64,000 nt of DNA, taken from assembly GCF_024137025.1 (NCBI RefSeq), contig NZ_JAMYJR010000041.1, positions 62,001 to 126,000 of the forward strand. The letters are read 5' to 3'. This stretch comes from Paractinoplanes aksuensis. Its GTDB lineage: Bacteria; Actinomycetota; Actinomycetes; Mycobacteriales; Micromonosporaceae. Below the pieces are notes generated by a model. It did not search any database, was not told the origin of the DNA, and was given only the letters and a program-made list of their open reading frames with translations. Shown piece after piece: positions 1 through 10,640 of this stretch. Both the position numbers and the translations under genes were made by a program. Within the stretch, counting starts at the first letter, position 1, and every line of letters starts with the position of its first letter.

Positions 1-2
1 TG

Positions 3-677
3 GCGGGCTGGCTGGTCTCGCTGTGCCTGCACGAGTACGCGCACGCGCTGATCGGCTACTTCTCGGGCGACCACTCGGTGGTCGAGCGCGGCTACCTGAA
101 ACTGAACCCGCTGAAGTACACGAGCCCGCTGCTGTCGATCGTGCTGCCGGTGGTCGTGGTGATCCTGGGCGGCATCGGCCTGCCCGGTGGCGCCGTCTGG
201 ATCGACCACCGGTACATCCGCAGCAAGGTCAAGGATTCGCTGATCAGCGCGGCCGGCCCGCTGACCAACCTGATCCTGGCCCTGGTGCTGGCGTTCCCGT
301 TCCTGATCGGCGTCGGGCCCACGCTCGACCTGGTCGGCGGACAGTTCGTCGCGGGCGGCTCGGGCGAGCACCTGGAGTTCTGGGCGGCCCTCGCCGCGCT
401 GGCGTTCCTGCAGGTGACGGCCACGATCCTCAACCTGCTGCCGATCCCCGGCCTCGACGGCGGCAGCATCCTGGCGCCGTGGATGAGCCCGGCCTACCTG
501 CGCGCGTGGAACCTCTTCGCGCCGTACGGCTTCATCCTGCTTTTCCTGCTGCTGTGGCAGACAAAAGTCGGCGACTACTTCTACACCCTGGTCTTCTGGA
601 TCACCGACAAGCTGGGCCTGTCCGAGGTCCTGATCCAGGTCGGCCTCGAGTTGATGCGCTTCTGGTCCGGCTCGTAG
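3..677 (+). CDS. Site-2 protease family (M50) membrane metalloprotease, 5' partial
   Basis: The gene runs in from outside the window; frame 3 is open from the first base. The zinc motif HEYAH (HExxH) is read at about nt 30-44, and a second conserved motif PGLDGG, equivalent to the family's NPxDG metal-ligand segment, at about nt 445-465. Between and after these lie several hydrophobic segments (around nt 126-200, 250-320, 385-445, 525-560). This is the typical layout of SpoIVFB/YdiL-like intramembrane proteases, which cleave membrane-bound substrates within the bilayer. The substrate cannot be predicted. The stop codon lies inside a 13-bp terminator stem. Confidence 0.85.
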   Translation, partial: AGWLVSLCLHEYAHALIGYFSGDHSVVERGYLKLNPLKYTSPLLSIVLPVVVVILGGIGLPGGAVWIDHRYIRSKVKDSLISAAGPLTNLILALVLAFPFLIGVGPTLDLVGGQFVAGGSGEHLEFWAALAALAFLQVTATILNLLPIPGLDGGSILAPWMSPAYLRAWNLFAPYGFILLFLLLWQTKVGDYFYTLVFWITDKLGLSEVLIQVGLELMRFWSGS

Positions 678-693
678 GAACCGGACCAGAAGC
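658..693. terminator. Hairpin terminator between convergent genes
   Basis: Perfect 13-bp inverted repeat (658-670 with 681-693) around a 10-nt loop. It overlaps the stop codon of the protease and lies just before the 3' end of the convergent aldo/keto reductase, so it could serve both strands. No clear T-run follows. Confidence 0.6.
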
Positions 694-701
694 ACCATCC
701 G

Positions 702-1700
702 TTACGGGCGGCGAGCCGGCGACTGGGTCTTGGCCGGGTCGCGCTCGGCGACCGGGTCCAGGGCCGCGTCGATGGCCTTCATCAGGTCGGCGTCGAGCTT
801 CTTGCCCGAGGCGACGACGTTGTCCCGCAGCTGCTCCGGGCGGGACGCGCCGACGATGGCGGCCGACACGTTCTGGTTCTGCAGCACCCACGCCACCGCC
901 AGCTGGGCCAGGGTCAGCCCGGCCTGCTCGGCCAGCGGCTTGAGCTGGGCCACCGCCTCCAGCACCTCGTCGCGCATGAGCCGCGAGATGAAGTTGGCGC
1001 CCGACTTCTCGTCGGTGGCCCGCGAGCCCGCCGGCGGCTGTTTACCCGCCTCGTACTTACCGGTCAGCACGCCCTGCGCGATCGGCGAGAAGACGACCTG
1101 GCCGATGCCCAGCTCGATCGAGGTGGGCACCACCTCGGCCTCGATGACCCGGTGCAGGGCCGAGTACTGCGGCTGGTTCGAGACGAGCTGGATCTTCAGA
1201 TCCTGGGCCAGCTCCCAGCCCGCGCGGATCTCGGTGGCGGTCCACTCCGAGACGCCGATGTAGAGCGCCTTGCCCGAGCGCACGACGTCGGCGAAGGCGA
1301 TCATCGTCTCTTCGAGCGGGGTCGAGTAGTCGTAGCGGTGGGCCTGGTAGAGGTCGACGTAGTCGGTCTGCAGCCGGCCCAGCGACGCGTCGATCGACTC
1401 CATGATGTGCTTGCGGGACAGGCTGCGGTCGTTCGGGCCGGGCCCGGTCGGCCAGAAGACCTTGGTGAAGATCTCGAGGCCGGCGCGGCGCTCGCCCTTG
1501 AGCGCGCGGCCCAGCACCTCCTCGGCGCGGCCACCGGCGTACGCGTCGGCGGTGTCGAAGGTGGTGATGCCCACGTCGAGGGCGGCCCGCACACACGCGG
1601 TGGCGGCCTTCTCCTCGACCTGGGAACCGTGGGTGATCCAGTTGCCGTACGCGATCTCGCTGATCAGCAGGCCGGAACGGCCGAGATGACGATGTTCCAT
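702..1700 (-). CDS. Aldo/keto reductase
   Basis: 332-aa NADPH-dependent oxidoreductase of the AKR superfamily, closest by eye to the Kv-beta/YghZ-like group. The catalytic tetrad is visible: Asp and Tyr in FDTADAY, Lys in FTKVFW, His in YQAHR. The C-terminal cofactor segment VGASRPEQL is also present. I used the ATG at 1700; a GTG directly before it (1703) is equally possible. The gene starts 20 bp after the stop of the giant WG-repeat gene on the same strand, so they are probably co-transcribed, although nothing connects their functions. The substrate is unknown; carbonyl detoxification is a guess. Confidence 0.93.
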   Translation of the reverse strand: MEHRHLGRSGLLISEIAYGNWITHGSQVEEKAATACVRAALDVGITTFDTADAYAGGRAEEVLGRALKGERRAGLEIFTKVFWPTGPGPNDRSLSRKHIMESIDASLGRLQTDYVDLYQAHRYDYSTPLEETMIAFADVVRSGKALYIGVSEWTATEIRAGWELAQDLKIQLVSNQPQYSALHRVIEAEVVPTSIELGIGQVVFSPIAQGVLTGKYEAGKQPPAGSRATDEKSGANFISRLMRDEVLEAVAQLKPLAEQAGLTLAQLAVAWVLQNQNVSAAIVGASRPEQLRDNVVASGKKLDADLMKAIDAALDPVAERDPAKTQSPARRP

Positions 1701-1720
1701 CACCCGACCCTATGCCCCGG

Positions 1721-4700
1721 TCAGAGAACCGGCCGACTGTCCTTGATCAACTTCTCGATCTCGTCGAGCACGTCGGCCCGGTCCCGGTACTTCAGCTCGA
1801 CCAGCGGCTCACCCTTGCGGTCGAGCGCGCCCCACAACCCGAACCGGTCGGCCACCAGGAAAGCAGCCGGGTGGATCAGCAGGGCGGCGTGCACGGGCGG
1901 CACCAGCAGGCGGCCCTCCCGGTCGACCACGCCGTAGACCTCGCCCGCGTCGACCACCGCCAGCCCCTCCTCGGTGAAACCGTCCACCGGTTCGCCGGAG
2001 GCCAGCATCGTCGCGAAGGCTTGATAGTCCGGCGCCACGACCATCCGGGCCTGGTCGTCGACCACGCCCCAGCCACCCCGCCGCACCAGCGCCAGCCCGT
2101 TGTGGAAGGGCCGCGCGTCCTCGAACCCGCCCGACACGACAACCTGGTTCTGCTTGTCGATCGCGCGCCAGCCGCCCGTGTCGTCCCGCGACACCCAGGC
2201 CAGCCCGCCCGCGAACCGCCCGGCCGCGCGATACCCCGACGACGCGTCGATGAACAACACGCCCGACTCGTCGATCAGCTCCCACGCCGGCGCCTCGGGC
2301 CGGCGCACCCACGCCACCCCGTCGGCGAACGGCTGAGCCTGCGCGTACCGCGGCGGCAACAACCCCGGATACCCGAACAACCCCGAGTTCTCGTCCCGCG
2401 CCGGCCGGGCCGTCGCGGTCGACCCGACGATCTCTTCCGGCGTACGCGGATACGGGCCCCAGCCCTCGGCCGCCCGCCCGGTGATCGTGTCCAGGGCCAG
2501 CTCGATCCGCTCGACCAGATCCGGATCGGCCCCCCGGCGCAGGTCGAGGGCCCGCTCCAGGTGGTTCACGGCCTCCAGGTAGCGCCCCTGCTCGAACGCG
2601 GACCGTCCCGCCAACTCGGAGATCTCGGCCCGCAGCCGCGCCGGCAACTCGGCCGAATCCGCCTCGGCATAGATCCGGTCGGCCTCGGCGAACTCCCCGC
2701 GCCACTGCAACACATGCCCGAGCCGGGCCCGGACGGTCGCCGTCCGCACCAGCTCCCCGGCCGCCTCCGCGTGCACGATGGCCGCGCGCGCGTCCTCCAG
2801 AGCCGGATCCAGATCCCCGAGCAGCCGCGACGCCACCGCCCGCAGACTCAGCAGACGGGCGCGGTCGCTGTCCCGCTCGGCGTACTCCAGCTTGTCGGTG
2901 AGCCGATCGATGACGACCCACATCGGCTCGTCGTCCTCGATCTGCTCCCGCAGCGTCAGCGGGTCATAGGTGACCGGGTAGGCAGCCAGGATCTGCTCCG
3001 GGTCGGTGCGCCGGTTGCGCGGATCGGCCCGCTGCTCCCGCTTCTGCCGGATCGGCTCACCATCCCCCCGAACTTCCTTCCCGTACGCCGCCGAGCCGCC
3101 CCCAGCCACAACGTCATCCTGAGAATCCGTCGCCGCGCCGTCCTCAGCCCCCACGTCTTCCCGCGATTCCGTTGCCGAGCCGTCCCCAGCCACAACGTCT
3201 TCCTGCGAATCCGTCACCGAGGCGGTTTCCTGCGCATCGGTGACTTCTCCACCATTGGGCGCGTCGACCAGCTCGGAGCCGGTCGCCGTCGCGGCGGCGT
3301 CAGCGTCGTTGTTCGCGACATGCTCCGTGGCCGCCTCCGGGGTGCCGTCGGTAGCAGGTCCTACGGGAGAATCGTCCAAACTCTCGGCGCCGGGCTGGTC
3401 GACAGTCTCAGCCTCAACAGTCGACGACTGCCCCGCGACATCCGACGACTGCCCCGCGACAGACGACGGTTGGTCCGTATCTGTCGACGGTTGTTCCTCG
3501 ACTTCGACGGCCCGGACATCGGTCGACGGTTCCTCGGCGGTGCCGGGCCCAGCAGTCAGGGCAGGAGTGACCGACGGGCCTTCCAGCGCGGCGACCGACT
3601 CATGCGGCGCGTCATCGATGACCTCGGCGTCCACGATGTCGTCATCAACCGCACCCGCCGGCCGCACCACGACCGGCCCGTCATCATCGATCGGCTCGAA
3701 CTCGACCAGCTCGACCTCGATGGCCTCGGCGTCAACGTGCACACCCTCGACCCGGAACCGCGACGCCGGCTGCTGGCCGAATTCGCTCTCCCGCGCTCCT
3801 TCGTCCCGGAACGCCCCCGCAGCAGACTCCTCGTCGGACGCAGGCACTGCCGAGACGGGACGTCCCGTCTCGTGCGCGGCGGCCGACTCGCCCGGAGCGG
3901 CGTCGTCCTCCACCGACTCCAGGCGCGCGGATTCATGCGGTCCACGCGTGGCGGGTTGCGCCCCGCCGAACCGAGCCGAGTCCGGCCGCGTCGACCCCGC
4001 ACGCGCCGAGTCGTCCCGCGCCGAGGCCGACTGCACAGGCGAGGGCTGCGCCGAACCGGCCCGATCCGCATCCGGTTGTGCCGAGACGGGCTGAGCGGTG
4101 TTCGGTTGGGCCGCGTCCGGTTGTGCCGAGATGGGCTGAGCGGTGTTCGGTTGGGCCGCGTCCGGTTGTGCCGAGATGGGCTGAGCGGTGCTCTGTTGCG
4201 CCGCGTCCGGTTGTGCCGAGATGGGCTGAGCGGTGCTCTGTTGCGCCGCGTCTAGCCGTGTCGAGCCGAGCTGAGTGGTGTTCGGTTGGGCTGCATCCAG
4301 CCGTGCCGAGACGGGTTGGGCCGCATCCGTTTGAGCCGAGGCGGGCCGACTGGTGTTCGGCTCTGCCGACACGGGCTGCGGTCGCGCCGAGGCAGGCGGA
4401 GCCGCATCGGGTTGCGACGAGGTGGGGTGGTGGGCCGTGTTCGGCTGAGCCGAGCCGGATTGACCCGAGCGGCCCCAGTCTGAAACCGGCCGCCTCGAAC
4501 TCGGCTGGTCGGTGGCGGGCTGAGCTGAGACCGGGCTGGTGGACACCGGCTGATCGGAAACCGGCTGGGCTGAGACTGGCTCGCCCGAGACCGGTCGGGT
4601 AGACGCGGGCAGATCCGGGACCGGTCGGGTAGACGCGGGCTGATCCGGGACCGGTCGGGTAGACGCGGGCTGATCCGGGACCGGTCGGGTAGACGCGGGC

Positions 4701-7700
4701 TGATCCGAGACCGGTCGGGTAGACGCGGACTGGGTCGAAGCATGTTCGGCCGAGGTAGTGCGAGCCGAGCTGGGCTGCTCTGCGACTGGCTGGTCCGAAC
4801 TGGGCTGGTCGGGGCGGCTGGGGCCGGGCTGGGCCGAGGCCGGGCGCGTGCGCGTCGGTAGAGCGGAGACCGGCTGGCCGGACGCGGGCTGGGCCGCGAC
4901 TGGCTGGGCCGAAGCCGGCTCGGCCGAGGTGGGATGAGCCGAGCTGGGCTGCTCTGAAACTGGCTGACTCGAACTGGACCGGCCGGGGCCGGGTTGGGCC
5001 GAGGCTGGGCGCGTGCGCGTCGGTAGAGCGGAGACCGGCTGACCGGACGCGGGCTGGGCCGCGACTGACTGGGCCGAACTCTGCTCGGCCGAGGTGGGAT
5101 GAGCCGAGCTGGGCCGGCCTGAGAGTGGCTGGCTCGAACTCGGCTGGCCGGTGGCTGGTTGGGCCGAGACCGGACGCGTGGACACGGGCTGAGCGGAGAC
5201 CGGTTGAGCGGAGACCGAGTGGGCTGACACAGGCTCGGCCGCGGCGGGTTCGGCGGAGACCGGGCGGGCTGACGCGGGTTGGACCGAGGCGGGCTGCGTG
5301 GAGACCGGCTGGGCTGACACAGGCTGGGCCGAGACTGGGTGGGCTGATACGGGCTGGGCCGAGACTGGGTGGGCTGACACGGGCTGGGCTGACACGGGCT
5401 GCGCCGAGACCGGCTGCGCGGAGGTCGGCTGCGCGGAGGTCGGCTGCGCGGAGGTCGGGTGGGGCGCCGTGGTCGAGTCCGCTGGTGACCGTTGCTCCGA
5501 CGTGGGGTGACGCGTGTCGGGCTGAGCCAGGTCGGGGTCGTCGTAGGTCGGGCGTGGTGCGGTGGGGGTCCTCACGATCGGCTGGACGGCGATGGGCTCG
5601 TCGTAGTCGGCGTAGGGCAGGTCGGCGTAGTGCTGCGTCTTCGGTTCGAGGGCGACGTCGCCAGGGGCGCCGTCAACCTCGGGAGCGGACTCGCCACTCC
5701 GCCTCGGCTTGATGACGGGCAGCGCGCCGGACGGGACGAACCAGTCCTCCTGACCAGGCCCGACGCCCACTGGGTGAGCGCCGGAGGTGTGTGGCTGCGC
5801 CGACGTCGGTGCGGCGGCGGATGCACCCAGGTCCGCGGTGGACGGTGGCTCGACCGCCGTCGGAGCGGAGCCGAACTGCCCGCCGGTCGGTGCCGGTTGG
5901 GCGCCCGCCACTGGGAAAGCCGGATCAAATGCCGGCGCCGAGCTGACCGGTCCAGTGACGGGTACTGAGCTGACCGGCCCGGGCGCTGAGCTGATCGGGC
6001 CGGCGGCAGGTGCTGAGCTGACTGGTCCGGGCGCTGAGCTGATGGGGCCGGCGGCAGGTGCCGAGCCGAGCGGCCCTGTGGTGGGTGTCGAGCTGACCGC
6101 ACCGGCCGTGGGCGTCGAGCTGCCTGGCCCCGGCGCGGTCGTCGAGCCGACCGGGCCAGCCATAGGTGTCGAGCCGACCGGGCCGGTCGTAGGTGTCGAG
6201 CCGACTGGGCCGGCCGCGGATGCCGAGCTGACTGGGCCTGTCGTGGGTGGCGACCTGAATGGCCCTGCGGCGGGTGCCGGGCCGGTGGTGGGTGCCGAGC
6301 TGAGCGGTCCGGCTGCGGGGCTGATGGGTCCGGCTGGCGCCGAGCTGACCGGGCGGGCTGTCCTGTGCGAGCTGCCTGGCCCGCCGCTGGTGGGGGCCGT
6401 GCTGGTGTTGGGCGCGGCGCTGATCGGTCCGGGTGCCGGGACCGCCGATGCGGGACGGGCCGGGCCGGCGGCCGGGCTGAAGGGTGCGGCGCTGGTGGGG
6501 CTGGGCGGGGAGCTGACCGGCTCGTCGATGGGCTCGAGCACGACCGGCTGAGCCACCGGCGGTGTGGCGGGCGGCTGGGGGATCGGCGGGGGCAGCGGAG
6601 TGACCGCGCCGAGGCCGCTCTGGGACAGAAGCCAACCCAGGCCGTGAGACTCGCCGCCGTCCTCGGGAGCGGGGGCCGGGGCCGGCATCGCGGAGGCGGG
6701 CCGGGGGTCCTGGTCCGCGGAGTCACCCTTCTTGGTCGCGGCATCCCAGATCGAGCCGCTCGGTGCCGCCGAACCCTGCGGCGACGGCGAGACCGGGCCG
6801 GACGTCGCGCTGCCGGGCGCGGTCTTGTCGGCGCCGAGGCGGTAATCGCCGTCCGGCTGATGGGTCGTGGCTTGTCCAGCCCCCGTGGAGGCCGGCTGGC
6901 CCGACACCGGGCGCGACTCAGCGACCGGGCCCGACTGCCACGCGGCGGCCTGGACAGATTGCGGCACGGCGGTCTGACCCGACTGCCATGCAGCGGGCTG
7001 AGCGGACTGGGAGTTAGCGGGCTGAGCCGACCGGGAGTGAGCGGGCCGGGTCAGCTGCGATTCGGCGGGCTGGGCCGATTGCGGCGCGGCGGCCTGTGCT
7101 GACGGCGATGCAGCACGCTGGGCTGCATGTGTCGCGGCGGGCTGGGCCGACTGCGATGCAGCAGGCTGGCCCGAATAGGGCGCGGCGGTCTGAGCCGATG
7201 GCGATGCAGCAGGTTGGGCCAATTGCGGCGCGGCGGTCTGAGCCGACTGCGACGCAGCGGGCTGAGCAGACCGCGGTGCGCCGGGCTGGGCCGATTGCGA
7301 CGCCGGGCCCGTGGGCGGCGACGCGGGCCGGGCCGGCCAGAACTCGCCGGACCCGGCCGATGTCGGTCGAGCCTGCGCGGCTTCGTGCTCCGTATAGCCC
7401 GGCTGGGCCGGACGGCCCGCCTCTTGCTGCGCGTGTCCCGGCTGGCCGGTCTGAGGCCAGCCAGGCTGAGCTGGTTGGACGCGACCCTGCTGAGCAGCTT
7501 CCGCCCCCGCGTGAGAAGGCTGCGCGTGGGAGGGCTGCCCGTGGGGCGGCTGCGTGTGGGAGGGCCGTCCCTGGGACGGCTGCCCGTGTGGAGGCTGCCC
7601 GAGAGGCGGCTGTCCCTGAGGCGGTTGCCCGTGTGAGGGCTGTGCGTGGGAGGCCTGCCCGTGGGACGGCTGTGTGTGAGGCTGCGCGTGGGGCGGCTGC

Positions 7701-8818
7701 GTAGCGGAAGACTGACCGGACGAGGGTGGCTGGACGCCGGGTTGCGACGAGGACGGCGGGCCGGGTGACCAGGTGTCGGGCTGTGCCGGCGCGGACGACC
7801 GGGCGGCAGGCTGCGCCGCCGGACGGTCGCCGGGCTGAGCCGGCCGTGACTGGCCATAGCCGGGCTGAGACGGACCGGGCTGGGCCGGCACCGGGTAGCC
7901 GGGCCCAGCAGGAGCAGGCGGCAAAGGCCCGGGATAACCCGGCGTCGACTGCTGCGGCGCCGCCGACCGGGATGGCGTGACCCGGGTGGGCTGGGGCGCG
8001 GGCCGGGCCTGGGCCGGCGTTCCGCGCTCCGGCGGCGCCGGTCGCAGATCGAACGGCGCGTCGTCGCGGCCGTCGCGCTGACCGGGGGCCGGCCGGGCGC
8101 CGGGCCGGGACGGGAACGCGTCGGCCGGCGCGGGCCGGGCACTGCCGTAAACACCGGACGCCGGCGAGACCGGCTGGGGCCCGCCCGCAGCGGGGCGACG
8201 CCCGTAGAGCTGGTCGCCCGCCGGGCGCCCAGCGCCATACATACCCGACGAAGCCGGAGATACCGGAGCGTCGCGACCAGGCGGCGGGCTACCCGGCGAG
8301 ACAGGCGCCACACCGCCGCGACCAGAACCGGGCCGTCCGGGCGAGACCGGCGTCGCGCTGCCCCGGCCGGACTGCGGGTGGCCCGGGGTCACCGGCACCG
8401 AATAGGGCGCGCCCCCAGGACGGCCCTGCGGCCCGGATTCGCGCATTTGCGCCTCGCGGAACTGCACGGCATCGCGATACGAGCCGCCGGAAGGTGCCTG
8501 CTCAGGCCGGCCGTACGTGCGGCGCTGGTCGGAGGCCGAACCCCGCTGCTCGGGCAGCGCGCCGGCCGGCCGGTTCCACAGCGGCTCGTCGCGGCGGCCG
8601 GGCGGCGGGTGGCCCGCGGGCGTGGTGTCGTACCGGGAAGGATCTTGATCTTCAGGAGGAGTGGAGGACGCCTCGTAGACCGGCGTGTGCACGGCCTTGC
8701 GGCGACCGGGGTCGCCGGGGTAGCGCTGGCCGGGCTGCGGCTCCCATTCCCAGGTGACCTCGTAGACCCAGGCCGGCTGTTCGCCCCAGCCGTCGCCCAG
8801 GGAGCTCCAGCCGTTCAT
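1721..8818 (-). CDS. Giant low-complexity protein with C-terminal TPR-like and WG (KWG) repeats
   Basis: About 2,365 aa from ATG 8818; a longer start at 8875 exists, and neither has a strong ribosome site. The N-terminus (about 70 aa, Trp-rich) looks conserved. It is followed by roughly 1,850 residues rich in Pro, Ser, Ala, Gln and Thr, built from nested repeats: pentapeptides of type PVSAQ, a 15-aa unit in four copies, a 10-aa unit in five copies, and GPVSSAP-like and HGQPS-like blocks. Residues from about 1,940 to 2,120 form TPR-like helices. The last 200 residues carry WG-repeat beta motifs such as [15 protein letters not shown] and [10 protein letters not shown]. No signal peptide or membrane segment was seen. 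A cytoplasmic scaffold or envelope-associated stalk protein is possible; the function is unknown. Confidence 0.8.
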   Translation of the reverse strand: MNGWSSLGDGWGEQPAWVYEVTWEWEPQPGQRYPGDPGRRKAVHTPVYEASSTPPEDQDPSRYDTTPAGHPPPGRRDEPLWNRPAGALPEQRGSASDQRRTYGRPEQAPSGGSYRDAVQFREAQMRESGPQGRPGGAPYSVPVTPGHPQSGRGSATPVSPGRPGSGRGGVAPVSPGSPPPGRDAPVSPASSGMYGAGRPAGDQLYGRRPAAGGPQPVSPASGVYGSARPAPADAFPSRPGARPAPGQRDGRDDAPFDLRPAPPERGTPAQARPAPQPTRVTPSRSAAPQQSTPGYPGPLPPAPAGPGYPVPAQPGPSQPGYGQSRPAQPGDRPAAQPAARSSAPAQPDTWSPGPPSSSQPGVQPPSSGQSSATQPPHAQPHTQPSHGQASHAQPSHGQPPQGQPPLGQPPHGQPSQGRPSHTQPPHGQPSHAQPSHAGAEAAQQGRVQPAQPGWPQTGQPGHAQQEAGRPAQPGYTEHEAAQARPTSAGSGEFWPARPASPPTGPASQSAQPGAPRSAQPAASQSAQTAAPQLAQPAASPSAQTAAPYSGQPAASQSAQPAATHAAQRAASPSAQAAAPQSAQPAESQLTRPAHSRSAQPANSQSAQPAAWQSGQTAVPQSVQAAAWQSGPVAESRPVSGQPASTGAGQATTHQPDGDYRLGADKTAPGSATSGPVSPSPQGSAAPSGSIWDAATKKGDSADQDPRPASAMPAPAPAPEDGGESHGLGWLLSQSGLGAVTPLPPPIPQPPATPPVAQPVVLEPIDEPVSSPPSPTSAAPFSPAAGPARPASAVPAPGPISAAPNTSTAPTSGGPGSSHRTARPVSSAPAGPISPAAGPLSSAPTTGPAPAAGPFRSPPTTGPVSSASAAGPVGSTPTTGPVGSTPMAGPVGSTTAPGPGSSTPTAGAVSSTPTTGPLGSAPAAGPISSAPGPVSSAPAAGPISSAPGPVSSVPVTGPVSSAPAFDPAFPVAGAQPAPTGGQFGSAPTAVEPPSTADLGASAAAPTSAQPHTSGAHPVGVGPGQEDWFVPSGALPVIKPRRSGESAPEVDGAPGDVALEPKTQHYADLPYADYDEPIAVQPIVRTPTAPRPTYDDPDLAQPDTRHPTSEQRSPADSTTAPHPTSAQPTSAQPTSAQPVSAQPVSAQPVSAHPVSAQPVSAHPVSAQPVSAQPVSTQPASVQPASARPVSAEPAAAEPVSAHSVSAQPVSAQPVSTRPVSAQPATGQPSSSQPLSGRPSSAHPTSAEQSSAQSVAAQPASGQPVSALPTRTRPASAQPGPGRSSSSQPVSEQPSSAHPTSAEPASAQPVAAQPASGQPVSALPTRTRPASAQPGPSRPDQPSSDQPVAEQPSSARTTSAEHASTQSASTRPVSDQPASTRPVPDQPASTRPVPDQPASTRPVPDLPASTRPVSGEPVSAQPVSDQPVSTSPVSAQPATDQPSSRRPVSDWGRSGQSGSAQPNTAHHPTSSQPDAAPPASARPQPVSAEPNTSRPASAQTDAAQPVSARLDAAQPNTTQLGSTRLDAAQQSTAQPISAQPDAAQQSTAQPISAQPDAAQPNTAQPISAQPDAAQPNTAQPVSAQPDADRAGSAQPSPVQSASARDDSARAGSTRPDSARFGGAQPATRGPHESARLESVEDDAAPGESAAAHETGRPVSAVPASDEESAAGAFRDEGARESEFGQQPASRFRVEGVHVDAEAIEVELVEFEPIDDDGPVVVRPAGAVDDDIVDAEVIDDAPHESVAALEGPSVTPALTAGPGTAEEPSTDVRAVEVEEQPSTDTDQPSSVAGQSSDVAGQSSTVEAETVDQPGAESLDDSPVGPATDGTPEAATEHVANNDADAAATATGSELVDAPNGGEVTDAQETASVTDSQEDVVAGDGSATESREDVGAEDGAATDSQDDVVAGGGSAAYGKEVRGDGEPIRQKREQRADPRNRRTDPEQILAAYPVTYDPLTLREQIEDDEPMWVVIDRLTDKLEYAERDSDRARLLSLRAVASRLLGDLDPALEDARAAIVHAEAAGELVRTATVRARLGHVLQWRGEFAEADRIYAEADSAELPARLRAEISELAGRSAFEQGRYLEAVNHLERALDLRRGADPDLVERIELALDTITGRAAEGWGPYPRTPEEIVGSTATARPARDENSGLFGYPGLLPPRYAQAQPFADGVAWVRRPEAPAWELIDESGVLFIDASSGYRAAGRFAGGLAWVSRDDTGGWRAIDKQNQVVVSGGFEDARPFHNGLALVRRGGWGVVDDQARMVVAPDYQAFATMLASGEPVDGFTEEGLAVVDAGEVYGVVDREGRLLVPPVHAALLIHPAAFLVADRFGLWGALDRKGEPLVELKYRDRADVLDEIEKLIKDSRPVL
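4077..4256. repeat. 45-bp tandem repeat, four units, inside the WG-protein gene
   Basis: Four consecutive 45-bp units (4077, 4122, 4167, 4212) encode a 15-residue unit of the form QPxxTAQPxSAQPDA. Copies differ at a few positions only, pointing to recent in-frame expansion. Confidence 0.85.
4593..4742. repeat. 30-bp tandem repeat, five units, inside the WG-protein gene
   Basis: Five near-identical 30-bp units (4593, 4623, 4653, 4683, 4713) encode the 10-residue unit [10 protein letters not shown] and variants. The units keep frame. Confidence 0.85.
5290..5470. repeat. 15-bp tandem repeats encoding PVSAQ pentapeptides
   Basis: Roughly a dozen degenerate 15-bp units encode [10 protein letters not shown] and PTSAQ. 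The same unit recurs in a looser form over most of 4,000-5,500 and appears to be the basic building block of the central region. Confidence 0.75.
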
Positions 8819-8986
8819 CGGGCAGCCCAGCGCAGGCCCGGCGATTGGCGACGCTCCGTCACGGCGAACTTCCACTTCTGGTCGAAAATACGCGGTGGCC
8901 GCCCGGAGACCCGGATAGAGTCGCCCGGCTCCACCGCAGGGTCCGGCACTGGAGGTACTGGGGAGTCAGGAAAGGAGATTAACGGC

Positions 8987-9847
8987 GTGAACGCAATTGG
9001 CGCCAGCGTGCCGCCGATCTCTCCCAGACGTCCGGTTAGCGCCTCCATCGCTACTTTCTGTGCATTGATCGGGTCGGGTTTCCGGCGCTACGCGACCTAT
9101 CGGCAGGCCACCGTAGCCGGAACGTTCACCAACATAGTCTTCGGGTTTCTTCGCTGCTACGTGCTACTTGCCGTAGCCGCTGGGGCAGCGGGCAACGCGC
9201 CCGGCGGCTACGATGCGCGCCAGCTCGCCACGTTCGTCTGGGTGGGCCAAGGGCTACTCAACGTAGTCGGCCTGTGGGGCTGGGTCGATCTGGCCGACCG
9301 GATCCGCACCGGCGACATCGTGGCCGACCTGGTACGCCCGATCTCCCCGGTGACCGCCTATCTGGCCGCCGACCTGGGCCGTGCGGCCCATGCGATGCTG
9401 ACCAGGGTCGGTCCACCGCTGCTGGTCGGGGCACTCTTCTTCCCGCTGGCCACGCCCACCCGGTGGCAGACCGTGCCGCTTTTCGCAGTTTCTGTGGTTC
9501 TGGCGGTGATCGGGGCGTTCGCCTGCCGCTATCTGGTCAACGCGACCGCCTACTGGCTCGACGACGCCCGCGGCCCGCTCGTCTTCTGGACGCTCGGTTC
9601 GGGCGTGTTGGCCGGCCTGTACTTCCCGCTGCGCCTGCTGCCGGACTGGCTGGCCGTGACTCTGTGGGTCGCGACGCCGCTGCCAGGGCTGTTGCAGACG
9701 CCACTCGACGTGCTGATCGAGCGGGACGGGCCCGCGCTGCAGGCCGGGCTGGTCGGGTTGCAGGCGGTCTGGGCCGTCGTCATGCTCGCGCTGGCGCACT
9801 GGGTGCAGCGGCGGGCCGAGCGGCGGCTGGTGGTGCAGGGTGGGTGA
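8987..9847 (+). CDS. ABC-2 type transporter permease (first of two)
   Basis: 286 aa with about six hydrophobic segments and no catalytic motifs. The GTG start at 8987 is chosen because a ribosome site (aaaggag, 8971-8977) lies 9 nt upstream and because the sequence further upstream has no membrane-protein character. It belongs to the ABC-2 permease family often annotated as DUF990 or 'ABC-2 family transporter', which typically occurs as two different permeases with one ATPase. That is the arrangement here: the next permease overlaps by 8 bp and the ATPase follows. Substrate unknown; export is usual for the family. Confidence 0.85.
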   Translation: MNAIGASVPPISPRRPVSASIATFCALIGSGFRRYATYRQATVAGTFTNIVFGFLRCYVLLAVAAGAAGNAPGGYDARQLATFVWVGQGLLNVVGLWGWVDLADRIRTGDIVADLVRPISPVTAYLAADLGRAAHAMLTRVGPPLLVGALFFPLATPTRWQTVPLFAVSVVLAVIGAFACRYLVNATAYWLDDARGPLVFWTLGSGVLAGLYFPLRLLPDWLAVTLWVATPLPGLLQTPLDVLIERDGPALQAGLVGLQAVWAVVMLALAHWVQRRAERRLVVQGG

Positions 9848-10640
9848 GCTGCGGGCGTACGCGGCGCTGTTCGGCGGGCGGTTGCGCTCGGCCACGGCGT
9901 ACCGGACGTCGTTCGCCGTCGAGTTGCTGACCAACGCGGCCGGCACCCTGGTCGATGTCGTCTCCGTGTTCGTGCTCTACCGCGCGGCGGCGTACGTGGG
10001 CGGTTTCACGCTCGACGAGGCGCTGCTGATGACCGGGATCACCGCGTTCGCCTTCGTCCTGGCCGATCTGACCGTGGGCAACATCGACCAGCTCGAGACG
10101 TACGTCCGGACCGGGCGCCTCGATGCGGTGCTGGTGCGCCCGCTGGCCGTGCTGCCCCAGCTGGTGCTGGCCGACCTGCCGCTGCGCAAGCTGATGCGGC
10201 TGGCGGTCGGGCTCAGCGTGCTCGCTCTGGCGCTGGCCCGCAACGACGTCGACTGGACCTGGGCGCGAGTGTTGTTGCTGGTCACGGCGCCGATCAGCGG
10301 GGCCGTGTTCTTCGGCGCGATCTTCGTGCTGAGCGCCGCGTCCGCGTTCTGGTGGGTCGACTCGGGCAAGCTCGGGCACGGCTTCACCTACGGCGGCCGC
10401 GACTTCACCTCGTACCCCATCACGGTGTACGGCTCGTGGTTCCGCACTCTGTTCGCGTACGGGCTGGGGTTCGGATTCGTCAGTTATCAACCCGCCCTGA
10501 CGCTGCTCGGCCGGGCCGATCCGCTCGGCCTGCCGGGCTGGACCGGCTTCCTGTCGCCGCTGGTCGCGCTGGTCGCCGTGGCCATCGCCGCGGTGGTCTG
10601 GCGGCTGGGCGTCCGTCACTACCGGAGCACCGGCTCATGA
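9840..10640 (+). CDS. ABC-2 type transporter permease (second of two)
   Basis: 266 aa, GTG start, overlapping the previous gene by 8 bp and the ATPase gene by 4 bp (ATGA), so the three are translationally coupled. Six predicted membrane segments; conserved family features include TGITAFAFVLADL near residue 60-75 and the segment GRDFTSYPITVYGSWFR near residue 190, typical of the DUF990 permeases. It is expected to pair with the preceding permease as a heterodimer. Confidence 0.88.
   Translation: MGELRAYAALFGGRLRSATAYRTSFAVELLTNAAGTLVDVVSVFVLYRAAAYVGGFTLDEALLMTGITAFAFVLADLTVGNIDQLETYVRTGRLDAVLVRPLAVLPQLVLADLPLRKLMRLAVGLSVLALALARNDVDWTWARVLLLVTAPISGAVFFGAIFVLSAASAFWWVDSGKLGHGFTYGGRDFTSYPITVYGSWFRTLFAYGLGFGFVSYQPALTLLGRADPLGLPGWTGFLSPLVALVAVAIAAVVWRLGVRHYRSTGS

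Noticed and set aside
1712-4255. Long open frame of 847 codons on the plus strand
   Set aside because: It is antisense to the repeat region and C-terminus of the giant WG protein; high GC keeps the frame open. No family motifs are visible and the minus-strand frame has clear WG and TPR-like features.
4077-5470. CRISPR-like regularly spaced repeats
   Set aside because: The units are contiguous and in frame, with no unique spacers, and encode PVSAQ-type peptides.
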